Positions 9,385 through 19,881 of a stretch of DNA of 64,000 nt are shown piece after piece. A program made the position numbers and the translations under genes. The stretch is from Planctomyces sp. SH-PL62 (GTDB lineage Bacteria; Planctomycetota; Planctomycetia; Isosphaerales; Isosphaeraceae): positions 17,116-81,115 of the forward strand of contig NZ_CP011276.1 in the NCBI RefSeq assembly GCF_001610895.1, written 5' to 3'. The notes beneath the pieces were generated by a model. The model searched no databases, was not told the origin of the DNA, and saw nothing but the letters and a program-made list of their open reading frames with translations. Positions within the stretch are counted from its first letter, which is position 1, and each line of letters begins with the position of its first letter.

Positions 9385-10745
9385 ATGAAGTCGTTCGACC
9401 TCTCGAACCTCCGGTTGGCGGAAGGCGTCGTGCGGGACTCCAGCCGCGAAAACGACCGGATCCTCCTCTGGGTGCCGACCGTCGGGGCGCCCCCGCATCG
9501 ATCCTGGGACCGCGTCGGCGTGGCGGCGGGCGAACGCGGCCGCGTCGACCGAGGGGTGAGGGTGGTGCCGGCCGCCGCGTTCCGCGTCGAGCGCCGCGCC
9601 CCCGAGGGATGGCTTGCGAAGCTCGCCTCCAAGTTGGGGAGGGCGGGGGCCGAATCGTCCTGGACGATGCCCGACGGGACGCCGGTCGAACGGCGAGGCA
9701 GCCGGCGGACCGACCTGGCCCTGGCCTGGTCGGAGGGCGGGGGGCCGCTCGGTGAGGAAGTCGTGCGCGGCCTGTGGCCCGACGGGGCGACCGTCCGTCG
9801 GATCGGCGACGGGCTGTTCCTGGTCGAAGGCGTGCAGGGGGCGCAGAGCCGGGACGCGCCGGCTATCGGGGAAGTCGGCCCCTCTGAGACGGTCGCCGAA
9901 GCCGCGGTCCGCCTCCTGGAAGAGGCCCTCCGGGGATCCGACGGGAGCCGGACGGCGGCCGCGACAGCCGACCTGGGGGTCGTCCTCCTGAACCGGGGGA
10001 CGCCGTCGCCGCGGTCGAGCGGTTTCGCGAGGCCCTGGACCGGCTCGGCGAGCACGGGGAGCCGTCGCTCGTCGCCGACGCGCTCTACAACTTGGGCCTC
10101 GCGTACTTGAATCTCGATCGTCCCCAGGAGGCGTCGGCCGCCCTGGGGTCGGCGGCGCGCCTGGCCCGCGCGGCGGACGACCCCCATTCCCTCAAGTCGG
10201 CGTTGGAGGGGATCGCCACGACGCAGGCCCGCCTGGGCGACGTCCGCGGATCGCTCTCGACCCTGGGCGAGGCGGTGGAGGCGGCCCGGATCGTCGGCGA
10301 CCGCCACCAGGAGGCCCGCCTCCTCTGGATGCAGGCGATCGCGCTCGCCGAGTCGGGCCGCGGCGACCTCGCCGTCGCTCGGGCCGAGGAGTCGACCGCG
10401 TTGCTGCGATCGCTCGGCAAGCCTGAGGCCGCTTGGTTTGAGAAGCAGCTCCGCCGCTACCGGGACGAGGGGTCGAACCTCGACGCGGCGGCCTTGCAGC
10501 CGTCCAACGACCGGCCGGCCGGCCCCGGCCCGCTTGGCATGGCGCTGTCGGCGACCAAGGCGATGGCGGCCTTCGTCGGCTCGGGCCTCAAGACGACGCC
10601 GGCGGAGGTCCAGCGGGCTCGCGCGGCGACGTGTCGGACGTGCGAGCACCACACGGGCCTGCGCTGCCGGATCTGCGGCTGCTTCACCGAGGCCAAAAGC
10701 CGGCTGGCCCACGAGCGCTGCCCGCTCGGGAGGTGGGGGGGGTGA
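9385..10745 (+). CDS. TPR protein with a C-terminal cysteine-rich (zinc-ribbon-like) tail, interrupted by a one-base frameshift
   Basis: The N-terminal 200 residues have no family I recognise. Around residue 205 the frame breaks: LGVVLLNRG is followed one frame over by [20 protein letters not shown]. Adding one G to the G5 run at 9995-9999 joins them into a 454-residue protein. The second half contains about four TPR-like helix pairs ([20 protein letters not shown], then [20 protein letters not shown]). It ends in a cysteine cluster, [18 protein letters not shown], that looks metal-binding and resembles tails seen in other planctomycete and DUF6171-like proteins. ATG at 9385 has GAGGG about 5 bases upstream. 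The gene is divergent from the SDR operon. Function unknown. Confidence 0.65.
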
Positions 10746-10820
10746 GGCCTCGCGACCGCACCAAGCGTTAGGACACGCCCTCCTTGAACATAACGCCCTT
10801 TATGTTTCACTCGCTGCGAT

Positions 10821-11266
10821 TCATGGCGATGGCTCGATCTGCGAGCGGTCCTTGAGCAAGTCCCGGATCTCGGCCAAGAGTTCCTGGTCCTTCGTCATCG
10901 GCGGAATCGTCGCGATCTCCTCCTTCTTCGTTCGCACGAGCCAGCCCAGGAACTTCACCAGGAACAGGAACAGGACGGCCGCCATGATGAGGAAATGGAC
11001 GATATCAGCCAAGAACAGGCCGATGTGGACCGTGCTCCCCCGGACCGTGAATTGCCAGTGCGTGTAGGGCCTTTGACCCGGGATCAAGATGGCGAACATA
11101 GGCATGACCACGTTCTTGACCATCGAATCGACGATGCTGTGGAACGACCCGCCGATGATCACGCCGATCGCCAGGTCGACGACGTTCCCCTTGAAGGCGA
11201 ACGCCTTGAACTCGTCGACGAGGGTCCACGCCTTCTTCGTCGCGAGGTCCTCGGGTTGGGCAGCAT
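10821..11266 (-). CDS. mscL: Large-conductance mechanosensitive channel MscL (5' end uncertain)
   Basis: MscL is a pentameric inner-membrane pore that opens under osmotic downshock. The frame contains DEFKAFAFKGNVVDLAIGV (N-terminal helix and TM1), IIGGSFHSIVDSMVKNVVMP, TM2 (LIMAAVLFLFLVKFLGWLV) and a charged C-terminal helix (LLAEIRDLLKD). This frame has no ATG, GTG or TTG ahead of the conserved start region. The nearest ATG (11266) is one frame off; a one-base change between about 11244 and 11263 would give MLPNPEDLATKKAW and a 148-residue protein of normal size. I give the end at that ATG. A short internal GTG start at 11162 would remove TM1 and is unlikely. Confidence 0.8.
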
Positions 11267-11508
11267 CGCGGGTCGACTCCCCTGAATTGGGACTACGCGG
11301 TCCTGGAGTTTCTCTCGGCGTTCGAAGACCGGTAGCTTGATGGACATGCGCTCCTGGTCTCCCGGGAGGACGTCTTCATCCTCGCGGGGGCCGAGCGTCG
11401 CCGGGGACGCGGTCAATCGACCGACTTCAGGGCGAGCTTCACCTGGTCAGGCACTGTGGCCGCCCTCGTCACTGTCTCTTGTGCCATGCCGGGAGACCCA
11501 CGAGCGGT

Positions 11509-12930
11509 TTATTGAGCGCCGATTCCGGGCACCGCTTGGACCTTCACCACCGGAGGCGGGTTCCATCTGCCGGTCAGGGCCTCGGCCATCGGACCGTAGA
11601 GACGCATGCACACGTTGAATGGCCCTTTCGGGGCGGGCAGCCAGTTGACTTCCTTGTCCTTGCCGGGGCTCTCGTTCTGGAAGTAGAGGTCGAGCGACCC
11701 ATCCGCGTTGACCTTGAACGGCATGTAGCTGCTGACCGCGAAGCGGTTGAGCACGTTCGCCACCTGGAAGCCGTCGCTGTCGTAGAGGGTGATTGACCAG
11801 AAGGCATTCACCGGGGGCGTGGCCCCCTTGTCGAAGTGGAGCGTGTACTTGTTGGCACCGTCGAGCGGCTTGCCGGTGTCGTCGGCGAGGTTCAGCGGAT
11901 AGATGGCGTCCTCGGGCAGGTTGGCACCGAGGCCCAGCTGGGCGACCATCGCACGCTTGAGGTAGTAGTTGCCGTAGACGCCCATCGTGTCGGTGTTCAT
12001 GGACCAGCCGTTGACGACGCGGGCGAGCGTCGCCACCTTCCACGCCATGACCCGCTGTGCCTCCTCGGGCACGCCCTCCAACGCCTTCTTGACCGCGGGG
12101 TCGAGCCCGGCGAAGTCGAGACTCTTGCCGGGCTCGATGCCGATTCGCTTCAACCGAGCGACCATCGGCTGGTCGGTGGCGTGGGGCGGGTGCAGCTTGA
12201 GGAGCTCGGCCGCGTAGGCGAAGTACTTCTCGGCCGGCATGGTGTCGACCTGGGTCTTCGGCGGCGTCTTCATATCCACGCCCGGGTCAATCTTCACCGT
12301 CACCGGTCCGGCGGCCTTGCCCCAGCGTGAGAGCGGGGTGACCTTGTAACCCGCCTGAATCTTGTGGACCGCGGGGTAATCCGCCGCCCCGTCCGTCTTG
12401 GTGCGGCCGATGACCCAGATGTACGGCGTCGGGGCCGCGAGTCGCGTGAACCCCTCCGGGACCGTCCCGCTCCAGCCGGGCGGGGTCACGAGGAAGTTCC
12501 CCGCCTTGGTGCCCGTCGTCCGCCAGCCGGGCGACGCGAACACGTCGGACCACATGTCGAGCATGGGCAGGAGGTAGAACCGTCCGTCCGTGTCCGGTGC
12601 CGAGACGACCTGGGCCTCCTCGGTGATGTCCAGCCAGGCGACGGAATAGAGCGTGTCGAAGTTGACCCGCACGACGACCTTCAAATCGGCAGGCGGATAC
12701 GCCGGGACGCTCACGAACGTATTCATCGGGCCCTTGCCCAGCTCCTTGCCGGGCTCGACGTTCACGGACTGCTTCCGCGTGATGTCCATGGTGACGAGCG
12801 GGTAGAAGTAGAGGTAGGCATCGACGCCGATGGCGTGTGCGGCCTCCGGGGTGATTGGCTCGTCGGCTCGGGCATATTCGGGCAGCACGGCCACCGCAGT
12901 GACGAGGAGCGAAGCGATGAGGCAACGCAT
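11509..12930 (-). CDS. Secreted DUF1254/DUF1214-domain protein
   Basis: A 473-residue exported protein. The ATG at 12930 begins a clear signal peptide (MRCLIASLLVTAVAVLPEYARA); the longer frame upstream is unconserved. DUF1254 occupies the first half (EAHAIG/AYLYFYPLVTMDITRK near residue 45, NFDTLYSVAWLDI near 90). DUF1214 is at the C-terminus (FWSITLYDSDGFQV, RFAVSSYMPFKVNADGSLDLYFQ, NWLPAPKGPFNVCMRLYGP). The two domains usually occur together in envelope proteins of unknown biochemical role. It stands alone: the next gene on this strand starts 242 bases downstream. Confidence 0.85.
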   Translation of the reverse strand: MRCLIASLLVTAVAVLPEYARADEPITPEAAHAIGVDAYLYFYPLVTMDITRKQSVNVEPGKELGKGPMNTFVSVPAYPPADLKVVVRVNFDTLYSVAWLDITEEAQVVSAPDTDGRFYLLPMLDMWSDVFASPGWRTTGTKAGNFLVTPPGWSGTVPEGFTRLAAPTPYIWVIGRTKTDGAADYPAVHKIQAGYKVTPLSRWGKAAGPVTVKIDPGVDMKTPPKTQVDTMPAEKYFAYAAELLKLHPPHATDQPMVARLKRIGIEPGKSLDFAGLDPAVKKALEGVPEEAQRVMAWKVATLARVVNGWSMNTDTMGVYGNYYLKRAMVAQLGLGANLPEDAIYPLNLADDTGKPLDGANKYTLHFDKGATPPVNAFWSITLYDSDGFQVANVLNRFAVSSYMPFKVNADGSLDLYFQNESPGKDKEVNWLPAPKGPFNVCMRLYGPMAEALTGRWNPPPVVKVQAVPGIGAQ

Positions 12931-13279
12931 GTGGATTATTGCCTTTTGTTGAAATTCCAAGCTGACGCGAGCGATTTCGGCGTCGGTCCCACGTCTGCTC
13001 CGCCTGGGCGAGAATTGAGCAGCTCGAATGGTCCGGGTCAAGCAAGGGCCCGCTCTCGCTGCGGAGTTAAAGCCCTTCTCCATTTGCGTGGCGACAGTCG
13101 ATCGTCAATGATTTTCAGCTGACGGGGAGCCGGTTTTGCCGGATATGAGTCCCTTTATGTTTCGCCGGCCTCTTTGTGGGAAATCGGCCGGGGGACGCGG
13201 ACGTCCGCGCGGCGGCCGGCGTCGCCGGCCGGCTCCTTGGCCGAGTACAAATTCGATCCGGCGGTGCACGCCCCTTGCC
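12931..13279. other. Intergenic region between the DUF1254 gene and the sulfatase
   Basis: About 350 bases without a convincing gene. It includes the upstream region of the DUF1254 gene and a GC hairpin at 13214-13230 downstream of the sulfatase stop. I see no recognisable promoter boxes. Confidence 0.4.
13214..13230 (-). terminator. GC-rich hairpin downstream of the sulfatase
   Basis: GGCCGGC pairs with GCCGGCC around a 3-base loop (GTC), about 50 bases after the sulfatase stop on the minus strand. There is no T tract, so termination is only suggested by position. Confidence 0.3.
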
Positions 13280-15633
13280 TTAGTTCAATTCGATGACCAC
13301 CTCGTGGATGACGCCCGTGAATTCGTTGGCTCGCTCCGCGTAGTCGTCGGTCACCGGCGTCTCCTCGTCCACGCCGACGTTGGCCGTCTCGTCCACGGAG
13401 ATGATGTTCGGGATCGTCTTCTCGATCCTCCCTTCGGAGACCTTCGTGCCGTTGACCGAGACCGTGCCCGTGCCTCCCGCCCCCCGCTTGCCGCCGTCGT
13501 AGGCGAATTCGTACCGGAGGACGACCCGGCCCTCGGTCAGCTTCCCCTCGGCCGCGATGCGGTACCGCTCCACGCCCAGCCAGTTGTAAGCGAAGATCGG
13601 CTTTCCCTCCTTGACGTACAGGCTCCATCCCCCGAACCGACCCCCCTGGGCCATGATCACGCCGTCGGCGCCCGCCTTGGGGATCTCAAGCTCCGCGGTG
13701 ATCGCGTGGGATCGGTTCTTCACGTTGATGAAGACGTTTTCCGCCATGCCGACCCCGCCGGGGTAGGCCCTGAGCGAGGTGCGCCCCTGCATGAGGTCGG
13801 GGCGGCCGGCGACCGCGGGGTCCATCCGCTCCACGCTCCGGTCGTCGATCGGCAGGACGTGGTACCTCACGGCCTCCTGCAGGAAGAGGTCCTGGAGTTC
13901 CTTGAGCTTCGTCGGGTTCTCGGACGCGAGGTCGGTCGACTGGCTGAAGTCGCGATCGACGTGGAAGAGCTCCCAGCGGTCCGCCGCGAGCGGCGCCCGC
14001 GGCGTCGCTTCCCAGGGCGCGCGATGCACGGTGCCCGCGAACCAGCCGTCCTGGTAGACGCCCCGGTTGCCGCCGATCTCGAAGTACTGGACTCGGTGCC
14101 GCGAGGGGGCCTGGGGGTCGTCGAACGTGTACTGCAGGCTGACGCCCTCCATCGGGCTTTGCGGCGTCCCTCCCACCTGCTTGGGCTCGGGCAACCCCGC
14201 CGATTCCAGCACCGTCGGGGCGATGTCGATGACGTGGTGGAACTGCGAGCGGAGCTCGCCCTTCGCCTTGATGCGCCTCGGCCAGTGGATCACCATCGGA
14301 TTTTGGTTGCCGCCGAAGTCCGAGGCCACCTGCTTGCCGTACCGGAAGGGGGTGTTGCCGGCCACCGCCCAGCCCGCCGCGTAGTGGGGGTAGGAGAGCG
14401 GGCCGCCGAGCCCGTCGAGGTGCGCGAGCTTCTCGCCCAGGGGCTCCGGAACGCCGTTGAAGAAGCCCGCCTCGTTGTTCAGGCCGGTCAGGCCCCCCTC
14501 CGGGCTCGCCCCGTTGTCTAAATGAAGAGGGTGTCGTCCATGCGACCCAGGGCCTCGACGGCCGCCACCAGGCGCCCCACCTCGTGGTCCACCATCTCGC
14601 CGTAGCCGGCGAACACCTCCATCTGCCGGGCGAAAGCCCGCCGCTCGTCCGGCGTCAGGCCCTCCCAGTCCTTGATCGCTTCGGGCTTGGGCGCGAGCCG
14701 GGTGTCCGGGGGGACGACGCCGAGCGCCTTCTGCCGGGCGAGCGTCTCCTCCCGGTAGCGGTCCCAGCCGCCGTCGAACGCGCCCTTGTATTTGTCGGCC
14801 CATTCCTGCGGGACGTGGTGCGGGGCGTGCGTCGCCCCGGGCGCGAAATAGACGAAGAACGGCCTGTCCGGGGTGAGGCTTTGCTGCTGCCGCACCCAGC
14901 GAACGGCCTGGTCCGTCATGTCGGTCAGGAGGTGGTAGTTGGGGTCCTCGGGCAACTCGACCTTGGCCAGCCCGTCGTAGAGGGACGGGGCCCACTGGTT
15001 CGTCTCGCCGCCGATGAAGCCGTAGAACTTGTCGAAGCCCGAGCGAGTCGGCCATCGATCGGTCGGGCCGGAAGGGCTGACCTCCCACGGCGGGACTTCG
15101 TGGCATTTGCCGAAGGCGGCCGTGCTGTAACCGTTGAGCCGGAGGATCTCCGCCAAGGGCGCGATGCTGCTGGGGCGGACCCCGGTGTAGCCGGGATGGG
15201 CCGTCGCGATGTCCATGACCGCGCCGGCGTTGCAGGAGTGGTGGTTGCGTCCCGTCAGGAGGGCCGCGCGGGTCGGCGAGCAGAGCGCCGCGACGTGGAA
15301 CTGGTTGTAGCGCAGGCCGTTCCGGGCCAGCCGCTCCAGGGTCGGCGTGCGAACCGCCCCGCCGAAGGTGCTGGCTTGGCCGAAGCCGAAGTCGTCGAGA
15401 AGCACGATCACCACGTTCGGCGCCCCCTGCGGGGCTTCAACCTCGGACCGCGGAGGGGCCTTGGCGTTGCGGGCGTCCAGCTCGGTGGCGCGGGCTCGGG
15501 TCGGTTCAGGGATCGGCAGGGTCGTCCGGTCCAGATCATCGGCGACCGCGAAGGCGGTGCCCACCATCCCGAGAACGAGTGGCGCGGCGAGGGCCAGTAC
15601 GGCGACCCGGAGGATCTCATGGCGAATCCGCAT
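13280..15633 (-). pseudogene. Arylsulfatase (formylglycine sulfatase) broken by an internal deletion
   Basis: A type I sulfatase of about 780 residues when joined. The 5' part starts at ATG 15633 with a signal peptide (RVAVLALAAPLVLGMVGTAFA). It has the metal-binding LLDDFGFG, the formylglycine signature CSPTRAALLTGRNHH (Cys matured to formylglycine) and FAPGATHAPHH. It ends at a TAG at 14518-14520 right after RMDDTLFI. The 3' part resumes with DNGASPEGG. Family members read roughly IYxxGDNGA here, so about 10 bases are missing at 14517-14520. That removes part of a conserved strand and shifts the frame. The 3' part (FHHVIDIAPTVLE, C-terminal lectin-like region) is otherwise well kept. The damage is recent and is not a homopolymer slip. 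Confidence 0.8.
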
Positions 15634-15930
15634 CGGTAGCTCCACCTATCTTCGGCATCGAGGGCCGGGTCGGCGTCGGCCGCGGGCCGGGCACGTGGAG
15701 GGATCACCAACGGCGTCGAGATGGGCAAGGAAACTTTGCCGATTGTACCGATTACTCTTAATGCATCCAGTATCGTCCGAACGATAAGTCTCCAGGATTC
15801 GACTGTTCGGATCGGTTGTCGGCGGCGCGCGGGTTATGGGTGAGGGCGTCGTCTCGCTCGATGGGGAACCGGCGGGCTCGTCTCCGGCTTCAAGTCGGCC
15901 GCCACGCGCCAGGCGTCCGGGTTCGGCCTC

Positions 15931-16116
15931 ATGCCCTACAATGCGTCCCACGCCACAGTCGGCATGACGGCCGGGTCGATGCTCGGCTACGTCTGGAGAC
16001 GGGTCCTGCCCATTTCTAAACCTTACGTCGCCCTGATCTTCGACGTGGCATGCCTCATCGCCTCCATCGACGGCCAGGGCCGTGGATTCGTGGTTGGCGA
16101 CGGCTTCGGCATTTGA
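15931..16116 (+). CDS. Possible small ORF or gene remnant (unknown)
   Basis: The 556 bases between the sulfatase and the FadL-like gene contain an open frame from about 15842 to a TGA at 16114-16116. Its first ATG is at 15931 (MPYNASHATVGMTAGSMLGY). Upstream in the same frame the reading GGLVSGFKSAATRQASGFG is amino-acid-like rather than Arg/Pro shadow, which suggests a truncated gene. I do not recognise a family, and there is no good ribosome site. It may simply be chance. Confidence 0.2.
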   Translation: MPYNASHATVGMTAGSMLGYVWRRVLPISKPYVALIFDVACLIASIDGQGRGFVVGDGFGI

Positions 16117-16189
16117 TCGTGATGCTCGGGCCACGCGCGGTGGAAGCGCGACGCGTTCGAGCCGGAAGGAGCCGGGGAGAGCTCTGGCC

Positions 16190-17593
16190 ATGGATCGACA
16201 GTATGCACGTCGAACGTTCTTGGTCGTCGCCCTGTCGGCGGTTCTGTCGGCCCAGGCCGGCGCGCAGGGGATCATCGCCCCCGGGGCCGGGCCGATCAAC
16301 CGCGCCATGGCAGGCGCGTCGACCGCCGCGCCGGTGGACTTCGGATCCAGCTACTGGAACCCGGCTAACCTGAGCTTCCTGGAGCGGCAGGAGTTCCTCC
16401 TCGGCTCCGAGTTGATCATCCCCAGCACGCACCTGACGACGAGCTTGCCGGCGGGGGCCATCAATGGCGTCCTGCCCGTCCAGGGGCGTTACGGGGTCGC
16501 GCGGAGCGACAGCGGGGTCATCCCCAACATCGCGACCGGCATGTCGTTTCGGCTCTCGCCCGACTCCCGAACCACCTTCGGGCTCGGAATCTTCGGCTTC
16601 GTGGGCGGCAACGTGAACTACCAGGGAAACCCCTCGATCCCGATCCTTTCCGGGAATCAACCCCCACGCAGCTTCGGGTTCGGGCCCATCTTCGCGAACG
16701 CCTCGTTCCTGTCCATCACTCCCATGGCCTCCTACCGGTTCAACGACCGGCTCTCGGTCGGCGGCGGGCCGGTCATCACGTCGGGGACCATGTCCCTCAA
16801 CCCGGCCTTCTTCGCGCCGGGGCCCAGGCAGCCGGGTGGGATACTGCCGACGTTCCCGTCGGCGACGAACGGCCGCCAATTCTGGGGGGGCGGGTTCCAG
16901 CTGGGGCTGCTCTATCAGGCGGGCGACGACTGGAACGTCGGGTTCTCGTACAAGAGCCCGGTGTGGCAGGAGAGGTGGGGATTCAACGCGGCGAACCCCG
17001 ACCTGACGAACCGCCGCATCGGGGTCCAGGCGCAGCTCCCGGCGATCTACTCCTGGGGCGTCGCGTACAAGGGTTTCGATCGCTCTTTGATCGACGTCGA
17101 CCTACGCTATCTCGACTACGGGAACGCGGCCCTCTTCGGCCAGTCCGTACGAGACGGCGGCCTGGGCTGGGACAGCGTCTTCGCCCTGGCGATCGGCGGC
17201 CAGCACGAACTCACGGACCGCGTGACCCTCCGCGCCGGCTACCTGTTCAACACGAACCCGATCCCCGCGCCGGCCACGCTGTTCAACGTGCAACTGCCCG
17301 GCATCATCCAGCACACTCTCTCGTTCGGGGCCTCGCTGAAACTCACCGACGACGTCACCCTGTCCTCGGCCTGGGTCCACGGCTTCCGCAACTCGATCCA
17401 AGGCGATGTCGTCGAGGAGAGCGGAGCGTTCACCAAGTTCGACAGCCAAATCGACTCGATCGTGGTGGGCCTGAACGTCCAGTTCGGCGCCAAGAGGCGG
17501 CAGGCCACGTCGAGGGCCGAGGCCCGCGGCGTGGTCGCCGCCGCCGAGGAGGCGGCCGTCTCGCATGCCGCCGCGCCCGACGACCCGAACTAG
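16190..17593 (+). CDS. FadL/OmpP1-family outer-membrane protein
   Basis: A 467-residue beta-barrel of the FadL family, which takes up hydrophobic compounds through the outer membrane. The ATG at 16190 follows a strong purine-rich site (GGAAGGAGCCGGGGAGAG) and starts a signal peptide (TFLVVALSAVLSAQAGAQ). The mature N-terminus has the family's plug-like region: GAGPINRAMAGASTAAP near residue 29, then SSYWNPANLSFL near 51. Typical late strands follow (WDSVFALAIGGQHELTDRVT, then LRAGYLFNTNPIP). The C-terminal 30 residues are Ala/Glu-rich and look like an added tail. The upstream 36 residues of the longer frame are excluded as non-conserved. Confidence 0.82.
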   Translation: MDRQYARRTFLVVALSAVLSAQAGAQGIIAPGAGPINRAMAGASTAAPVDFGSSYWNPANLSFLERQEFLLGSELIIPSTHLTTSLPAGAINGVLPVQGRYGVARSDSGVIPNIATGMSFRLSPDSRTTFGLGIFGFVGGNVNYQGNPSIPILSGNQPPRSFGFGPIFANASFLSITPMASYRFNDRLSVGGGPVITSGTMSLNPAFFAPGPRQPGGILPTFPSATNGRQFWGGGFQLGLLYQAGDDWNVGFSYKSPVWQERWGFNAANPDLTNRRIGVQAQLPAIYSWGVAYKGFDRSLIDVDLRYLDYGNAALFGQSVRDGGLGWDSVFALAIGGQHELTDRVTLRAGYLFNTNPIPAPATLFNVQLPGIIQHTLSFGASLKLTDDVTLSSAWVHGFRNSIQGDVVEESGAFTKFDSQIDSIVVGLNVQFGAKRRQATSRAEARGVVAAAEEAAVSHAAAPDDPN

Positions 17594-17977
17594 CTCGGAC
17601 CCCCGAGGGCCCCGCTCGCCGAGGTCGACCGTCGGGGCACAGGTGTGCATCCCAAGGCTGCGTCTTCTGGTATCGGTCGACGAGCCGGGCGTGACAACGG
17701 TGCTGGACCGCACCCGCTGCGGGGTCGCATGCGGCGTCCGCGTCGACGGACCGGTCCCGCACGGACGAGGTGCGAGCGGCCCGCTCGACCAAACCGTCCC
17801 CGAGGGATTCTGCGACTCCTCGACTTCCCAACTTCTATGCTCACCTGACCCGATGCCGATTACCGGTAGAGTCGAGGAGTGGCGCGGTGGTGTAGGCTCG
17901 GCCTATCTGTTTCCGGCCCTTTCGTCCGCCGGTGCCTCAACAGCCTCGCCATGCCCCGTTTCCACTCCCCGCTCATC

Positions 17978-18010
<33 letters not shown>

Positions 18011-18022
18011 TCGGACGAGAAC

Positions 18023-19348
18023 TCACGCTTTCGCCCACGGGAAGTCGCGCGTCCGATCGCTCAGGCGAATCAGGCCCAGTTCTTCGAACAGGAGCCGGTC
18101 GGGGAACCGTGACATCCCCCGGTTCTTCACCTTGTGCTTGGCGCACAACCACCGCCGGAGCCGTTGGCAGCTGTGCCGATCGATGGCTCGATAGGCCCGG
18201 CTCACGGGGCCGAGGCGGAAGTAGTTCGACCATCCCAGAAGCTTCCGGTTCAGTCGGGCCACTCGGTCCTCGACGTCCGTGTATAGCCAGCGGCGATCGG
18301 TCGTCTCGCGGATCTCGTCCCGAAGGCGCGCGACCTTCTTCGCGGACGGGTACGTGCCGATGAAGGCGCGGCCGGTCCGCGGCGAGTGGCACCGACCGAT
18401 CGTGTAGCCCAGAAAGTCGAACGACTCCTCGGGGACGCGGCACCGCCGGGTCTTGGCCTCGTTGATCGTCAGCCTGAGCTTGGACATCATGCCCCGCATC
18501 TCGGCCATCGCCTCGTCGGCGGAGCCGCGACAGCAGATCACGAAGTCGTCGGCGTAGTTGACGACGTAGGCTTGCATCCGGCGTTCGTGCCCCATGGTCT
18601 TCCAACCGCGGACGAAACGGCGCATGTACACGTTGGAAAGCAACGGTGAGAGCGGGGACCCTTGCGGGGTGCCCCGGCCCTCGTCCTTGCTGCGGGTCGT
18701 TCGATGGCGGCGGCCCCGCCCGTCGACCTCTTCCACCGGAGCCTCCAGCCACATCTTGATCAGCCCCAAGAGGAGCCGATCGCTGATGCGCCGGGACAGC
18801 GATTTCATGAGTTCGGCGTGCGGGATGCCGTCGAAGTACCCCGACAGGTCGGCGTCGACGACCTCGGTGTGCCCCGTGGCGACCAGCCCGTGGACCGCCT
18901 GCACGGCGTCCAGGGCGCTGCGGTCGGCCCGGTAGGCGTATTGCTCCGGCTCCAGGTCGGCCTCGAAGATCGGCTCCAAGACCAGCACCACGGCCATCTG
19001 CGCCACGCGATCCCGGATCGTCCCGATCCCCAGCGGCCGTCGCTTGCCATCGCCTTTCGGGATGAACACGCGTCGGACCGGAAGAGGGCGGTACGACTTC
19101 GCTTTCAGGTCTGCCGCCAGTTCGTCCAGCCACCGGTCCAGGCCGTACGCCTCGACTTCCTCGAACGTCCGGCGGTCGACCCCCGGCGCGCCGTCGTTGG
19201 CGCGACGGCGGACGTAGGCCCACTCCAGGACGTCTCTTCGGTACACCTTGTCGTACAGCGAGTAGAACCGATAGTCGGGCGATCCCTTCGCTTTGGCGTG
19301 CAACGCCCCCTGGAGTCTCCGAACCTTCGGTGGAGGTGCTAGGCTCAT
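18023..19348 (-). CDS. ltrA: Group II intron reverse transcriptase/maturase
   Basis: The intron-encoded protein is 441 residues from the ATG at 19348, which has GGGAG at a good distance. Reverse-transcriptase blocks are in order: RPLPVRRVFIPKGDGKRRPLG near 95-115, RAYRADRSALDAVQAVHG-like block 2, DADLSGYFDGIPH, GTPQGSPLSPLLSNVYM near 230 and the catalytic YADD near residue 264. A maturase (X) region follows with YFRLGPVSRAYRAIDRHSCQ and RRWLCAKHKVKNRG. I see no HNH endonuclease domain after it, so mobility probably depends on reverse splicing without second-strand cleavage. The protein binds its own intron RNA, helps it splice and copies it into DNA. It appears intact. Confidence 0.93.
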   Translation of the reverse strand: MSLAPPPKVRRLQGALHAKAKGSPDYRFYSLYDKVYRRDVLEWAYVRRRANDGAPGVDRRTFEEVEAYGLDRWLDELAADLKAKSYRPLPVRRVFIPKGDGKRRPLGIGTIRDRVAQMAVVLVLEPIFEADLEPEQYAYRADRSALDAVQAVHGLVATGHTEVVDADLSGYFDGIPHAELMKSLSRRISDRLLLGLIKMWLEAPVEEVDGRGRRHRTTRSKDEGRGTPQGSPLSPLLSNVYMRRFVRGWKTMGHERRMQAYVVNYADDFVICCRGSADEAMAEMRGMMSKLRLTINEAKTRRCRVPEESFDFLGYTIGRCHSPRTGRAFIGTYPSAKKVARLRDEIRETTDRRWLYTDVEDRVARLNRKLLGWSNYFRLGPVSRAYRAIDRHSCQRLRRWLCAKHKVKNRGMSRFPDRLLFEELGLIRLSDRTRDFPWAKA

Positions 19349-19881
19349 CGCCAATCTCCCGGCTCTCATGCCCCTTCGGACGTCGGTCTTGAACTCAGGC
19401 CCCTTTCCTCCGCCGGAGTTGCCCGGCTTCGTCGGTACTACGGGCCTGTCCGTCACCCTAGGCGGCCCGGCCTGTCCCTCGCGGGCTTCCGGTCGGCGGT
19501 CACGACCGCCGCCGCCTGGGGCTTCACGTGTTGCGCCGGGCATCCATGTGCCGGCATGCCGTCGCCACTACCCCGGAGGGATCGCTGGGTCGTGATCGCT
19601 CATGAGGAGGATCTTCCACCGCCTCGATTCTCGCCAGCGACGGCGGCCTTCCCCGTTATGTCGGCGTGTCGGCTCCCTCGTCATTTCTTTCGGGGCCTGC
19701 TCGGCGTTCACTCGCGTTACGGCCTGCCTGCTCGCCGAGCCGCCTGCGCGGCCCGTTTTCTCGAAGGCTTCGGCGGCTTCGTCACCTCCGCCGCCGCTCC
19801 GATGGCTTCCGGCTGGAGCGACCCAGTTGGCCGGGTGGGACTCGCACCCACTGGAATAACCCGCACCTTTTCACGTCGCAC

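Noticed and set aside
19833..19860. GTGGGTGCGAGTCCCACCCGG looks like a tRNA T-arm on the minus strand
   Set aside because: It lies in the 5' domain of the group II intron and has no matching tRNA stems around it.
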